A DNA stretch of 27,076 nucleotides, from positions 1 to 27,076 of the IMG/VR virus record IMGVR_UViG_3300043427_001452; one strand, written 5' to 3'. The notes under the pieces are model-generated. The model was not told the origin of the DNA and did not search any database. It was given only the letters and a program-made list of their open reading frames with translations. The stretch is from a virus. How positions within the stretch are numbered: position 1 is the stretch's first letter; each line of letters opens with the position of its first letter. Position numbers and translations under genes: made by a program. This document shows, in pieces, positions 16,378 to 24,756 of this stretch.

Positions 16378-17402
16378 TGGCAGCAATTCAATACAATCGC
16401 ATCATACGAAAAATTGTTGTTGGGTTTGGTGACCTATTCAATAATATTACACTGGTGCGTTACGACTCAAATCAAATCGAAAAGGAAAGATTCTTAATAC
16501 CTATTGCATACGCTTCCAAAGAACGTTATGTGATGCGTTTAGAGGATGATCCAAATCTGGACAAAAAAGTACAGATCGCTTTACCTCGTCTGTCTTTTGA
16601 AATGACTGGGCTTTCTTATGATAGTTCCAGAAAGCAAAACACAAACGTCAAGAATTTTGCTTCTGGTGCAACTGGTACACTATCACAATACAATCCAGTA
16701 CCATACAATTTCGACTTCAATCTATATTTGTATGTGCGTAATATTGAAGACGCAACTCAAGTCATTGAACATATCGTACCATATTTCACACCAGATTATA
16801 CAGTAAAATTAAATCTGATTCCTGAAATGGGTATCGTAAAAGAAATACCTGTGATTTTAAATTCCACAGATCACGAAATAGTTTATGAAGGTGATAGAGA
16901 ACAAGCCACAAGAATGATCATTTGGACTTTAAAGTTCACTGTCAAAGGTTTCATATTTGGTAAACACACGGAAACAAATCTCATCAGGCATTCAATTTCT
17001 TCAATATACAGTTTAAATTCCACAAATGATGTTGTATCATTTACAATGAATCCAGCCACAGGAAATGGATATTATGGAATAGGAGATGTTGTTTACCAAG
17101 GGTATTCTTTTGGTACAGCCACAGCCACTGCAAAAGTTACACAGTGGATACCTTCTCTAAATATTTTGAGACTGACAGATATAAAAGGTAATTTCAATTC
17201 ATTGTCTCCAATTATTTCTGCCCAAACAAATGCAAGTTATACATACACATCGTACTCACCATTCGAAGGCAAGTATGCACAAATTAATACTGCAACTGCA
17301 ACATTCGATTTGAATACATATACCATGGACAGCACTGCTGGTGATATTACGATGGACCTGGATTCAGGTAAATATCCATCATCAATAAGGGAATACAATT
17401 AA
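16377..17402 (+). CDS. 15: Tail terminator (sheath stabiliser) gp15 with extra C-terminal domain
   Basis: The protein has 341 residues; T4 gp15 has about 272. Residues 1-200 match gp15 (NRIIRKIVVGFGDLFNNITL, PRLSFEMTGLSYDSSRKQN, then ATRMIIWTLKFTVKGFIFG). In T4, gp15 forms a hexameric ring at the top of the tail that stops sheath and tube growth and binds the neck. Residues about 222-297 form an added domain (DVVYQGYSFGTATATAKVTQ, LRLTDIKGNF, YTSYSPFEG) homologous in pattern to the gp14 extension. The final stretch (residues 300-341) is Thr, Asp and Tyr-rich. Only 1 base separates it from the next gene. Confidence 0.93.
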   Translation: MAAIQYNRIIRKIVVGFGDLFNNITLVRYDSNQIEKERFLIPIAYASKERYVMRLEDDPNLDKKVQIALPRLSFEMTGLSYDSSRKQNTNVKNFASGATGTLSQYNPVPYNFDFNLYLYVRNIEDATQVIEHIVPYFTPDYTVKLNLIPEMGIVKEIPVILNSTDHEIVYEGDREQATRMIIWTLKFTVKGFIFGKHTETNLIRHSISSIYSLNSTNDVVSFTMNPATGNGYYGIGDVVYQGYSFGTATATAKVTQWIPSLNILRLTDIKGNFNSLSPIISAQTNASYTYTSYSPFEGKYAQINTATATFDLNTYTMDSTAGDITMDLDSGKYPSSIREYN

Positions 17403-17403
17403 A

Positions 17404-18240
17404 ATGGCTCAAGAAGTAATAAACACAGGAACATTACCAAATGATGGTAAGGGCGATACTTTAAGAGTAGCCGGCCAAAAAATAAACAATAACTTTTTTG
17501 AATTATTCAATGTCGGTGCCGTAACAGATAACACAGCCAGACAAAGAGCTAACGCAGCTTTCGATACAGCAAACACAAAAATTACAAAAACTGGTGATGT
17601 TGTTACTGGTTCATTGATTTTTAGAACGAATGCAAACAACACTTATTGTAATACCAGAATTGGTAACATTCAAGAAGCCAACTCTATTGATATCTACGCA
17701 GAAAATGAATATGAATGGGCACAGTTAAACTGGGCAAACACAAATTTCGTGTTCGTTGACTATGAAGGTGTCATTGCATCAACTCAAAATACATCCATTG
17801 AATTGAAGAATTCTGGTGAAAAAATCACACTTGTTGCAAACACAAACAGTTGGGCATTTGGTGCAAACGGAAGAATAACTATTTTCGACAGTGCAACAGC
17901 AGAACAAACAACTCTGGCCCCAGGTTTCAGAAATGTAGTAAGAATATCCTCAAACACATTCAACGCATCAAACACAAGTGATGTTATCTTCTGTGATCCA
18001 AATGCAGCTGGTGCAAATATAACGGTTAATTTTTCCGCTAATGTGAGTCCAGGCAAAACTTATACAGTGAAGAACATAAATTCTGGCAGTTTTAATATTA
18101 AAGTGAATGGAACAGAAAGAGCTTATCCTTACATAGAAAACCCAGATAACCATTCTTTTGTTACCAGTTTCACACTACCAAATACTGGTGCTGTTTATAC
18201 ATGGGTTTTTGAAAATGGAGTGTATAGATACATTGCTTAA
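17404..18240 (+). CDS. Fibre-like structural protein inserted between gp15 and gp16
   Basis: The protein has 278 residues. Residues 1-40 (MAQEVINTGTLPNDGKGDTL followed by a NNNFFELFN segment) are a head type that I recall from structural proteins of marine T4-like phages. Residues 43-57 carry the ARQRANAAFDTAN heptad also found in the large fibre at 2897. The body is beta-rich, with a C-terminal domain of about 100 residues (PGKTYTVKNINSGSFNIKVN and VYTWVFENGVYRYIA). In T4, gp15 is followed directly by gp16, so this is an accessory gene within the conserved block. It may be a whisker or collar fibre, or another decoration of the neck or tail. Placement and function are inferred. Confidence 0.7.
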   Translation: MAQEVINTGTLPNDGKGDTLRVAGQKINNNFFELFNVGAVTDNTARQRANAAFDTANTKITKTGDVVTGSLIFRTNANNTYCNTRIGNIQEANSIDIYAENEYEWAQLNWANTNFVFVDYEGVIASTQNTSIELKNSGEKITLVANTNSWAFGANGRITIFDSATAEQTTLAPGFRNVVRISSNTFNASNTSDVIFCDPNAAGANITVNFSANVSPGKTYTVKNINSGSFNIKVNGTERAYPYIENPDNHSFVTSFTLPNTGAVYTWVFENGVYRYIA

Positions 18241-18242
18241 AA

Positions 18243-18662
18243 ATGAATACATTTGATAAAAATATGGAAAAAATATTTGATGTTACTCCGGTTGAAGTAC
18301 CGGAGAAACAATCATTGGTACCAATGAAAAACAATTCTTCAGAATTGGATTTGAAACAAGACCTTACGGATGCTTACGAACAATCGAAAAGTAATCTTCA
18401 AGACATAATTGATCAGGGTAAAGATGCGATGGATGAAATACTACAGATTGCCAAAGCAGGTCAACATCCAAGAGCATTTGAAGTCTATGGCACTTTACTA
18501 AAGAATATGGTAGAAGCTAATGACCGTCTTCTAAAGATGCAAAAAGAAATGCGTGAGATGGACGGAAAGAAAAAAGATAATGGTGATACCAAAATTGACA
18601 AGGCTATTTTTGTTGGTTCGACTGCCGAACTATCAAAAATTCTAAAGAATAATGGACAATAA
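18243..18662 (+). CDS. 16: Small terminase subunit gp16
   Basis: The protein has 139 residues; T4 gp16 has 164. The central region (residues about 40-105) is helical, with KAGQHPRAFEVYGTLLKNMV followed by a charged segment EANDRLLKMQKEMREMDGKK, the usual gp16 pattern. The C-terminal STAELSKILKNNGQ is likewise typical. The small terminase recognises or regulates DNA for packaging and stimulates the gp17 ATPase. The gene starts 2 bases after the preceding stop and overlaps gp17 by 11 bases, giving translational coupling of the two terminase subunits. No strong ribosome binding site is seen upstream. Confidence 0.9.
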   Translation: MNTFDKNMEKIFDVTPVEVPEKQSLVPMKNNSSELDLKQDLTDAYEQSKSNLQDIIDQGKDAMDEILQIAKAGQHPRAFEVYGTLLKNMVEANDRLLKMQKEMREMDGKKKDNGDTKIDKAIFVGSTAELSKILKNNGQ

Positions 18663-20328
18663 AGATTCTTACCGCGACAATCCGTTATTAAAGAGAGCTG
18701 GTGTACAATTACAATATACTCAGGAACAAATCGATGAGTATATAAAGTGTGCAAAAGATCCAATTTATTTCGCAAAAAATTACGTAAAGATTGTTAACGT
18801 TGATGAGGGTATCATCAACTTCAGAATGTGGCCTTTTCAGGAGAAAATGTTAAACCTGTTTAAGGACAATCGTTTCGTAATCACAAAATGTCCTCGCCAG
18901 GTCGGTAAAACCACAACAACAGTTGCGTACCTATTACATGCAACACTGTTTCAAGATTCACAAAACGTTGCCGTTCTGGCCAACAAAGGTTCTTTGGCTA
19001 GAGATATTCTTGCAAAGTACCAACTTGCGTATGAAAACCTACCAATGTGGTTACAACAAGGTGTCATCACATGGAACAAAGGTAACGTAGAACTGGAAAA
19101 CGGTTCAAAGATTATTGCTGCGTCCACATCATCAAGTGCTATCCGAGGTGGTGCATTCAACATCGTATTCTTGGACGAATTTGCGTTCGTTCCACAAAAC
19201 ATTGCTACAGAATTCTTCAACTCTGTTTATCCCGTTATCTCGTCTGGTAAGAAAACAAAGATCATTATCGTTTCGACACCAAATGGTATGAATCTGTTCT
19301 ACAAACTGTGGATGGATTCAATCAACAAGAAGAATGATTATGTTTCATTTGAGATTCACTGGTCGAACGTACCAGGAAGAGATGAAAAGTGGAAAGAAGA
19401 AACAATTCGCAACACTTCATTGCGTCAGTTTCAACAGGAGTTTGAAACAGAATTTTTGGGTTCTTCAAATACACTGGTTTCTGGTTACAAACTTCAGCAA
19501 TTGGTGTACATAGATCCAATCGCTGACCATGACATGTTGAAAATCTATGAACATCCGATCAAAGAAATCAACGGGCATCCAAAAGACAATCTGTATGCAA
19601 TTGTTGTTGATGTGTCGGAAGGTAAAAACTTAGACAGTTCCGCGTTCTCTGTGATTGATATATCTCAGACACCATATAAACAGGTTGCAACATACAAGAG
19701 TTCATCGATTTCACCGATATTGTTCCCGACAGTCATCTATAACGCAGCAAAGTACTATAACGATGCATACGTTTTGGTGGAAATCAATAACAATCCACAA
19801 GTTGCAGACTCACTACATGCAGATTTTGAGTATGAAAACCTATGGAAAGTATTCACGGGTAATAAGAAACCACAACAACTATCTGCCGGTTTCGCAAGAG
19901 GTGTGCAGATGGGTATTAAAATGTCACCACAGGTCAAAGCAATTGGTTGTTCAAACCTAAAAACTCTGATTGAAGGTGACAAACTATTAATTAATGACTT
20001 TGATACCTATTCCGAACTGACAACTTTTGTTCAACAGAACAATTCATTTAAAGCGGAAGAAGGTGCAAACGATGACTTAGTTATGGGTTTAGTTATTTTT
20101 GGATGGTTAACAACACAAAAATACTTTAAAGAAATCGTCAACCACGATGTGAGAAAACAAATTCAGTTGGAAAGCATGAATCAGGTAGATGAAGAAACTT
20201 TACCTGCACCAATTATCGAAAATGGTTTAGACCACGAATTTGAAATAATGGGTGGAGATATCTGGGAAGTTGCAAATGGAGGAGAAACATATGCAAACTT
20301 CGTGAGAAAGACATTAAGTGGTTTATAA
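18652..20328 (+). CDS. 17: Large terminase subunit gp17 (packaging ATPase and nuclease)
   Basis: The protein has 558 residues; T4 gp17 has 610. The N-terminal ATPase has Walker A CPRQVGKTT at residues 80-88, Walker B IVFLDE at 171-176 with the catalytic Glu at 176, and the coupling motif STPNG at 208-212. The C-terminal RNase H-like nuclease has the expected acidic residues at Asp320 (AIVVDVSEG), Glu377 (VLVEINNNPQ) and Asp474 or Asp475 (GANDDLVMGL). It docks to the portal gp20, pumps DNA into the prohead and cuts the concatemer. All key residues are present, so it should be active. The start overlaps gp16. This is the most certain call in the window. Confidence 0.97.
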   Translation: MDNKDSYRDNPLLKRAGVQLQYTQEQIDEYIKCAKDPIYFAKNYVKIVNVDEGIINFRMWPFQEKMLNLFKDNRFVITKCPRQVGKTTTTVAYLLHATLFQDSQNVAVLANKGSLARDILAKYQLAYENLPMWLQQGVITWNKGNVELENGSKIIAASTSSSAIRGGAFNIVFLDEFAFVPQNIATEFFNSVYPVISSGKKTKIIIVSTPNGMNLFYKLWMDSINKKNDYVSFEIHWSNVPGRDEKWKEETIRNTSLRQFQQEFETEFLGSSNTLVSGYKLQQLVYIDPIADHDMLKIYEHPIKEINGHPKDNLYAIVVDVSEGKNLDSSAFSVIDISQTPYKQVATYKSSSISPILFPTVIYNAAKYYNDAYVLVEINNNPQVADSLHADFEYENLWKVFTGNKKPQQLSAGFARGVQMGIKMSPQVKAIGCSNLKTLIEGDKLLINDFDTYSELTTFVQQNNSFKAEEGANDDLVMGLVIFGWLTTQKYFKEIVNHDVRKQIQLESMNQVDEETLPAPIIENGLDHEFEIMGGDIWEVANGGETYANFVRKTLSGL

Positions 20329-20339
20329 AAACAATGTTT

Positions 20340-20347
20340 CATAAATA
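20340..20347 (+). promoter_or_regulatory. Putative T4-type late promoter CATAAATA before gp18
   Basis: CATAAATA lies 12 bases after the gp17 stop and 55 bases before the gp18 ATG, with one mismatch to TATAAATA. A separate promoter here fits the high amount of sheath protein needed. The AGGAG ribosome binding site of gp18 lies at 20391-20395. Confidence 0.6.
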
Positions 20348-20401
20348 ACCATTATGGTATTCAACTGCCAAAAGAACAAATATTAATTCAAGGAGAATAA
20401 A

Positions 20402-22090
20402 ATGGCATTTCAAATCTCTCCAGGCGTAAATGTTTCAGAAGTAGACTTAACAACAGTAGTCCCTTCTGTACTTACAACCGCCGGTGCTTTTGTTGGAACT
20501 TTCGATTGGGGTCCAGCACAAGAAATTAAGTTGATTGACAGTGAAATCACTTTACTCAAAACTTTTGGTCAACCAAGTTCAAACTCTGCTGTATCTTTCT
20601 TTTCAGCAGCAAACTTTTTGGCATATGGAAATAACTTAAGTGTTGTCCGTGCTGTTGGCACAAATAGCAAAAATGCGACAGTTACGTCAGGTGAAGCTGT
20701 TAAGGTTGATAATGAAGATGTGTTCCAAGAATCTTATCTAAGCGCAAATACAAACACTTATGGTTCTTTCATGGCCAGATTCCCTGGCGTATTAGGCAAT
20801 TCTCTAAACGTTTCTGTTTGTTCAAGCAGCACACAATTCAGTACATGGGAACACAAAGCACTTTTCACATCAGCACCAGGCACATCTGATTACACAACTT
20901 CTTTAGGTGGTTCAAATGATGAACTGCACGTTGTTGTTGTCGATGAAGATGGTCTGTTTACTGGTGTCAAAGGCACCGTGTTAGAAACATTCCCATTTGT
21001 TTCAAAAGCATCAGACGCAAAGATTAATGGTCAATCAAACTACTACAAACAAGTAATTTTTGATACATCAAGTTATGTGTATTCAGTTGCACCTGTAGAT
21101 TTCTCAAATACTGTGACAACATGGGGCACAACAGCTGCAGGTAAAACATTCGCAAATGCGTTAAATACATACCAATCTTTGGGTGGCGGAAACGATGAAT
21201 TGCCATCTACCGCCAATCAGCAAACCGGTTGGGACATGTTTGGTAACAAAGACACAGTTGATATCTCTCTAGTTGTAACTGGTGATGCAACCACAACAGT
21301 TCAACAATACGTTATCGACAACGTTGTTAATGCACGTAAAGACTGCGTTGCATTCATTTCACCTGCTCAAGGTGATGTTGTTAATGAAACAGATGCAACT
21401 GCAACAACAAATATTACCACATGGTTGTCAACACTGTCACGTTCCTCATCATACGTTGTTGCTGACTCTGGTTGGAAATACCAGTTCGACAAATACAATA
21501 ACGTATATCGTTGGATTCCACTGAACGGTGATATTGCTGGTCTATGTGTATACACCGACAACGTAACAGATCCTTGGTTCTCTCCAGCAGGTTACAACCG
21601 TGGCGCTATCAAGAACGTTATCAAACTGGCTTGGAACCCACCAAAAACATATCGTGACACACTATATGCAGCAGGTGTAAACCCAGTTGTTTCCTTCCCA
21701 GGTCAAGGAACCATACTGTTTGGTGACAAGACACTGTTGAACAAACCTTCAGCATTTGATCGTATCAATGTGCGTAGACTGTTTATTGTTCTGGAAAAGG
21801 CAATCTCTGAGGCATCTAAGTTCTCACTGTTCGAATTGAATGATGAATTCACAAGATCACAATTCGTATCTCTGATTACTCCATTCCTACGTGACATTCA
21901 AGGTCGCCGTGGTATCGTTGACTTTAAAGTTGTTTGCGATGCAACAAATAATACACCACAAGTTATTGACAACAATCAATTTGTTGGTGATATTTACATT
22001 AAGCCGGCTCGTTCAATTAACTACATTCAATTGAATTTTGTTGCTGTTGCTACGGGTGTTGAGTTTAACACAGTTGTTGGTGCAGCTTAA
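20402..22090 (+). CDS. 18: Contractile tail sheath protein gp18
   Basis: The protein has 562 residues; T4 gp18 has 659, and shorter forms are usual in marine T4-like phages. The N-terminus MAFQISPGVNVSEVDLTTVV and the AGAFVGTFDWGPAQE motif are characteristic. The C-terminal half holds the conserved sheath core (GDIAGLCVYTDNVTDPWFSP, GAIKNVIKLAWNP, RRLFIVLEKAIS, FKVVCDATNNTP). This core forms the contractile helical mesh, while the middle region would be the exposed insertion. It polymerises around the gp19 tube. An AGGAG site 6 bases before the ATG and an upstream late promoter-like element suggest strong expression. gp19 follows. Confidence 0.95.
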   Translation: MAFQISPGVNVSEVDLTTVVPSVLTTAGAFVGTFDWGPAQEIKLIDSEITLLKTFGQPSSNSAVSFFSAANFLAYGNNLSVVRAVGTNSKNATVTSGEAVKVDNEDVFQESYLSANTNTYGSFMARFPGVLGNSLNVSVCSSSTQFSTWEHKALFTSAPGTSDYTTSLGGSNDELHVVVVDEDGLFTGVKGTVLETFPFVSKASDAKINGQSNYYKQVIFDTSSYVYSVAPVDFSNTVTTWGTTAAGKTFANALNTYQSLGGGNDELPSTANQQTGWDMFGNKDTVDISLVVTGDATTTVQQYVIDNVVNARKDCVAFISPAQGDVVNETDATATTNITTWLSTLSRSSSYVVADSGWKYQFDKYNNVYRWIPLNGDIAGLCVYTDNVTDPWFSPAGYNRGAIKNVIKLAWNPPKTYRDTLYAAGVNPVVSFPGQGTILFGDKTLLNKPSAFDRINVRRLFIVLEKAISEASKFSLFELNDEFTRSQFVSLITPFLRDIQGRRGIVDFKVVCDATNNTPQVIDNNQFVGDIYIKPARSINYIQLNFVAVATGVEFNTVVGAA

Positions 22091-22096
22091 TAAATA
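22089..22096 (+). promoter_or_regulatory. Putative T4-type late promoter AATAAATA before gp19
   Basis: AATAAATA overlaps the gp18 stop codon (22088-22090) and lies 20 bases before the gp19 ATG at 22117. The ribosome binding site CGGGAG is at about 22105-22110. This fits separate strong expression of the tube protein. Confidence 0.55.
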
Positions 22097-22116
22097 AACA
22101 ATAACGGGAGAAAAAA

Positions 22117-22698
22117 ATGGCATTTAATGTAGCAGAATTCAGATCAAACATGATTGGTGACGGCGCACGTGCCAATCTGTTTTCTGTAGACATGATTCTA
22201 CCAAGCTATGCACTATCTGCACAAGCTGCAACAAACAAAGTCAGATTCATGGCCAAGTCGGCACAGTTACCTGGTTCCACAATCGGAACAGTACCTATGT
22301 TCTACTTTGGTCGTGAAATGAAATTTGCTGGTAACAGATCATTCGCAGATTGGACAATTACGATTGTTAACGATGAAGACTTCCTGATCAGAAATGCAAT
22401 GGAAAGTTGGATGAATGCAATCAACAATCACAGATCAAACACAAGAGCTGGAGTTGCACTAAGAAATGGTTCTGGTCCAGCAACAACCGTTGGTGGTTAT
22501 ACAACTGACGCAAATGTTGTGCAATATGGCAAAACAGGAAATACCTTAAAGAATTATAACTTTGTTGGTATCTTCCCAATCGACATATCTGCAATCGACT
22601 TAGACTGGGGTTCAAACGATGCTATCGAAGAATTCACAGTAACATTTGCTTATCAGTATTGGGAAACCAATTCCACTCCTCCTGGCGCAGTAGGTTAA
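22117..22698 (+). CDS. 19: Tail tube protein gp19
   Basis: The protein has 193 residues; T4 gp19 has 163. It contains NMIGDGARANLFSVDMILP, RFMAKSAQLPGSTIGTVPMF, GNRSFADWTITIVNDEDFLI, MESWMNAINNH and a C-terminal EEFTVTFAYQYWE strand, all standard for T4-like tube proteins. It forms stacked hexameric rings that make the DNA channel inside the sheath. The added length relative to T4 lies mainly in the region about residues 105-150 (NGSGPATTVGGYTTDAN). A stable hairpin follows at 22722-22743. Confidence 0.94.
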   Translation: MAFNVAEFRSNMIGDGARANLFSVDMILPSYALSAQAATNKVRFMAKSAQLPGSTIGTVPMFYFGREMKFAGNRSFADWTITIVNDEDFLIRNAMESWMNAINNHRSNTRAGVALRNGSGPATTVGGYTTDANVVQYGKTGNTLKNYNFVGIFPIDISAIDLDWGSNDAIEEFTVTFAYQYWETNSTPPGAVG

Positions 22699-22702
22699 AG
22701 TG

Positions 22703-22710
22703 GTTAAATA
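22703..22710 (+). promoter_or_regulatory. Weak late-promoter-like element GTTAAATA
   Basis: GTTAAATA, 5 bases after the gp19 stop, has two mismatches to TATAAATA. It lies just upstream of the hairpin at 22722-22743, so a transcript from here would begin with that hairpin, which makes promoter use less likely. Recorded as weak. Confidence 0.25.
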
Positions 22711-22721
22711 TTGATTTAAAC

Positions 22722-22743
22722 GGAAGAGCTGCAAAGCTCTTCC
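22722..22743 (+). terminator. Perfect 9-bp hairpin with GCAA tetraloop after gp19
   Basis: GGAAGAGCT (22722-22730) pairs perfectly with AGCTCTTCC (22735-22743) around a GCAA loop, which is of the stable GNRA class. T-rich sequence follows only after a gap (TTTTATTATTAATTTTT from about 22759), so this is not a textbook intrinsic terminator. It may be a partial terminator or an mRNA end-stabilising hairpin separating the abundant tube message from the portal gene. Confidence 0.65.
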
Positions 22744-22783
22744 ACTTATGATTAGTTGATTTTATTATTAATTTTTAAAAAAC

Positions 22784-24526
22784 ATGGCCGATACAAATAA
22801 ATTTTCACTTTTTGGTTTTACAATCTCGCGTGATAAGAGGGAACAGGAAGATGTTCTCCAGCAATCCTTTGCGCCTCCGGCAGCAGATGATGGCGCATTA
22901 ACTATTTCATCAGCCGCTTATTATGGTACATATGTTGACTTAGACGGTACCGCAAAGAACGAAGTCGAATTGATTTCTAGATACCGCGAAATGTCTATGC
23001 AACCAGAAATCGAATCTGCAATCGATGACATAGTTAATGAAGCTATTTGCCAAGACGATGATGGCAAAATTATCAATATCGTTTTAGACAACCTAAAACA
23101 ACCCGACAGAATCAAAAAAGCCTTAAAAGAAGAGTTCAACATCATTCTTAAATTGTTGAACTACAATAATATGGCTCACGATATCTTTCGTAGATATTAT
23201 GTTGATGGTAGAATGTATTACCACATCATCATCGACAAAGAAAATCCTGCTGAAGGTATTAAAGAATTGAGATATATTGATCCACGTAAACTACGCAAGG
23301 TTCGTGAGATCAAAAAACAAAAAGATGAAAGAACTGGTGCAGAGATAATGGCAACAGTCAATGAGTATTATCTGTATAATGACAAGGTTGTCACTGGAAG
23401 TTCTTCCAACTATGGACCTGTTGGTGTTCGTATCACGACAGACTCTATTATCTCCGTAGTCTCAGGACTCATGGATTCGCGCCGTGCAGTTGTTTTAAGT
23501 TATCTACACAAGGCAATCAAACCACTGAACCAGTTGCGTATGATTGAAGACGCAACGGTTATCTACCGTATCTCTAGAGCGCCAGAACGCCGTATCTTCT
23601 ATATTGACGTAGGCAATTTACCAAAGTTAAAAGCAGAACAATACCTGCGTGACATTATGGTCAAATACAAAAACAAACTTGTATATGACGCAAACACCGG
23701 TGAAATCCGTGACGACAGAAAGTTCTTATCCATGATGGAAGACTTCTGGTTACCACGTAGAGAAGGTGGTAAGGGCACAGAAATCACCACACTACCAGGC
23801 GGTCAAAACCTGGGTGAACTGGAAGACGTTAAATATTTCCAGAAAAAACTATATGGTGCATTGAATGTCCCAGTTTCTAGACTGGAAACAAATCAAAGTT
23901 TTTCTCTAGGCCGTTCATCAGAAATTACACGTGATGAAATTAAGTTCTCTAAGTTTGTTGCACGTATGCGTAACAAATTTGCGGATGTTTTTGACCAAGC
24001 AATGCGCGTTCAGTGCGTATTAAAAGGTATTTGTACCGCTGAAGAGTGGGATACCTTCAAAGAAAACATCTATTTCGATTTCATTCAAGACAATAACTTC
24101 ACAGAACTCAAAGATGCAGAGTTAATGAGAGAAAGACTTTCATTATTGGAGTCTGTTGATCCTTATACAGGTCGTTACTTCTCACAGAAGTGGATTCAAC
24201 AAAACGTGTTGCGTCTAACAGACGATGAAATTAAAGACATGCAAGATCAAATCGATCTGGAAAAAGAACAAGGTCTAGGTTTACCAGTTGAGGTAACAAA
24301 CTCAGTTGCACAACAGCAAATGGCAGGTGACATTCAAACACAACAACAGTTGCAGATGGCACAAGGTCAAGCTGAGATACAACAAGATATGCAACCGCAA
24401 GAACAAACGCCTGCAGCCAGTTCACCTGCAGCAAAAAATTCAGGCGACAAAAAGAAACCAACAAATTCTAGAGCCGACTTGAGTTTAGAAGATACTACAT
24501 TCACTAAATTGAAACGTATATTATAA
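22784..24526 (+). CDS. 20: Portal protein gp20
   Basis: The protein has 580 residues; T4 gp20 has 524. It contains ELISRYREMSMQPEIESAID, the DIVNEAI motif, RRYYVDGRMYYHIIID, KELRYIDPRKLRKVREIKK, AIKPLNQLRMIEDATVIYRI, RAPERRIFYIDVGNLPK and NVPVSRLETNQSFSLGRSSE, all hallmarks of T4-like portals. It forms the dodecameric ring at the unique vertex, initiates head assembly, and docks terminase and then the neck. The last about 75 residues (from residue 505) are Gln-rich, then Lys, Ser and Pro-rich, and look disordered. Upstream there is no clear Shine-Dalgarno sequence, only an A-rich stretch, so initiation may be weak, as fits a protein needed in 12 copies. Confidence 0.95.
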   Translation: MADTNKFSLFGFTISRDKREQEDVLQQSFAPPAADDGALTISSAAYYGTYVDLDGTAKNEVELISRYREMSMQPEIESAIDDIVNEAICQDDDGKIINIVLDNLKQPDRIKKALKEEFNIILKLLNYNNMAHDIFRRYYVDGRMYYHIIIDKENPAEGIKELRYIDPRKLRKVREIKKQKDERTGAEIMATVNEYYLYNDKVVTGSSSNYGPVGVRITTDSIISVVSGLMDSRRAVVLSYLHKAIKPLNQLRMIEDATVIYRISRAPERRIFYIDVGNLPKLKAEQYLRDIMVKYKNKLVYDANTGEIRDDRKFLSMMEDFWLPRREGGKGTEITTLPGGQNLGELEDVKYFQKKLYGALNVPVSRLETNQSFSLGRSSEITRDEIKFSKFVARMRNKFADVFDQAMRVQCVLKGICTAEEWDTFKENIYFDFIQDNNFTELKDAELMRERLSLLESVDPYTGRYFSQKWIQQNVLRLTDDEIKDMQDQIDLEKEQGLGLPVEVTNSVAQQQMAGDIQTQQQLQMAQGQAEIQQDMQPQEQTPAASSPAAKNSGDKKKPTNSRADLSLEDTTFTKLKRIL

Positions 24527-24530
24527 GGAG
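24525..24530 (+). promoter_or_regulatory. Ribosome binding site AAGGAG overlapping the gp20 stop
   Basis: The gp20 stop TAA (24524-24526) runs into AAGGAG, 6 bases before the ATG at 24537. It is the strongest Shine-Dalgarno sequence in this area and supports high expression of the small core protein relative to the portal. Confidence 0.75.
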
Positions 24531-24536
24531 ATAGAG

Positions 24537-24728
24537 ATGAGCGAAGTAACAAGAAACATAATTGATTTGGCAGATGAAGGTGATGCAAAGAATATGCGTG
24601 ATGCATTGTATGCAGCCATTCAAGACAGAGTAATGGCACATATAGATTCTCACAAACAGAGTATTGCAAAAACATTAATTGCACCAGAAGAGTCGGAAGA
24701 TTCAACTGATGCGGTTGAAAACGCTTAA
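24537..24728 (+). CDS. 67: Prohead core protein gp67-like
   Basis: The protein has 63 residues; T4 gp67 has 80. It has a helical N-terminal part (NIIDLADEGDAKNMRDALYA, then DRVMAHIDSHKQSIAKTLI) and a short acidic tail (EESEDSTDAVENA). This is the layout of gp67: a helix pair ending near an IA+xLI motif, then an acidic tail. Its place between portal gp20 and protease gp21 is that of T4 gp67. In T4 it is a component of the internal scaffold core and is cleaved by gp21 during head maturation. Homology is inferred from layout and position because the sequence is short. gp68 is the alternative. Confidence 0.75.
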   Translation: MSEVTRNIIDLADEGDAKNMRDALYAAIQDRVMAHIDSHKQSIAKTLIAPEESEDSTDAVENA

Positions 24729-24731
24729 ATA
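24724..24731 (+). promoter_or_regulatory. Weak late-promoter-like element CTTAAATA
   Basis: CTTAAATA overlaps the gp67-like stop codon (24726-24728) and lies 26 bases before the ATG at 24757. It has two mismatches to TATAAATA but occupies the same stop-overlapping position as stronger elements elsewhere in the window. Confidence 0.3.
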
Positions 24732-24756
24732 CCTCAAATAATACTAGGAATAAAAA

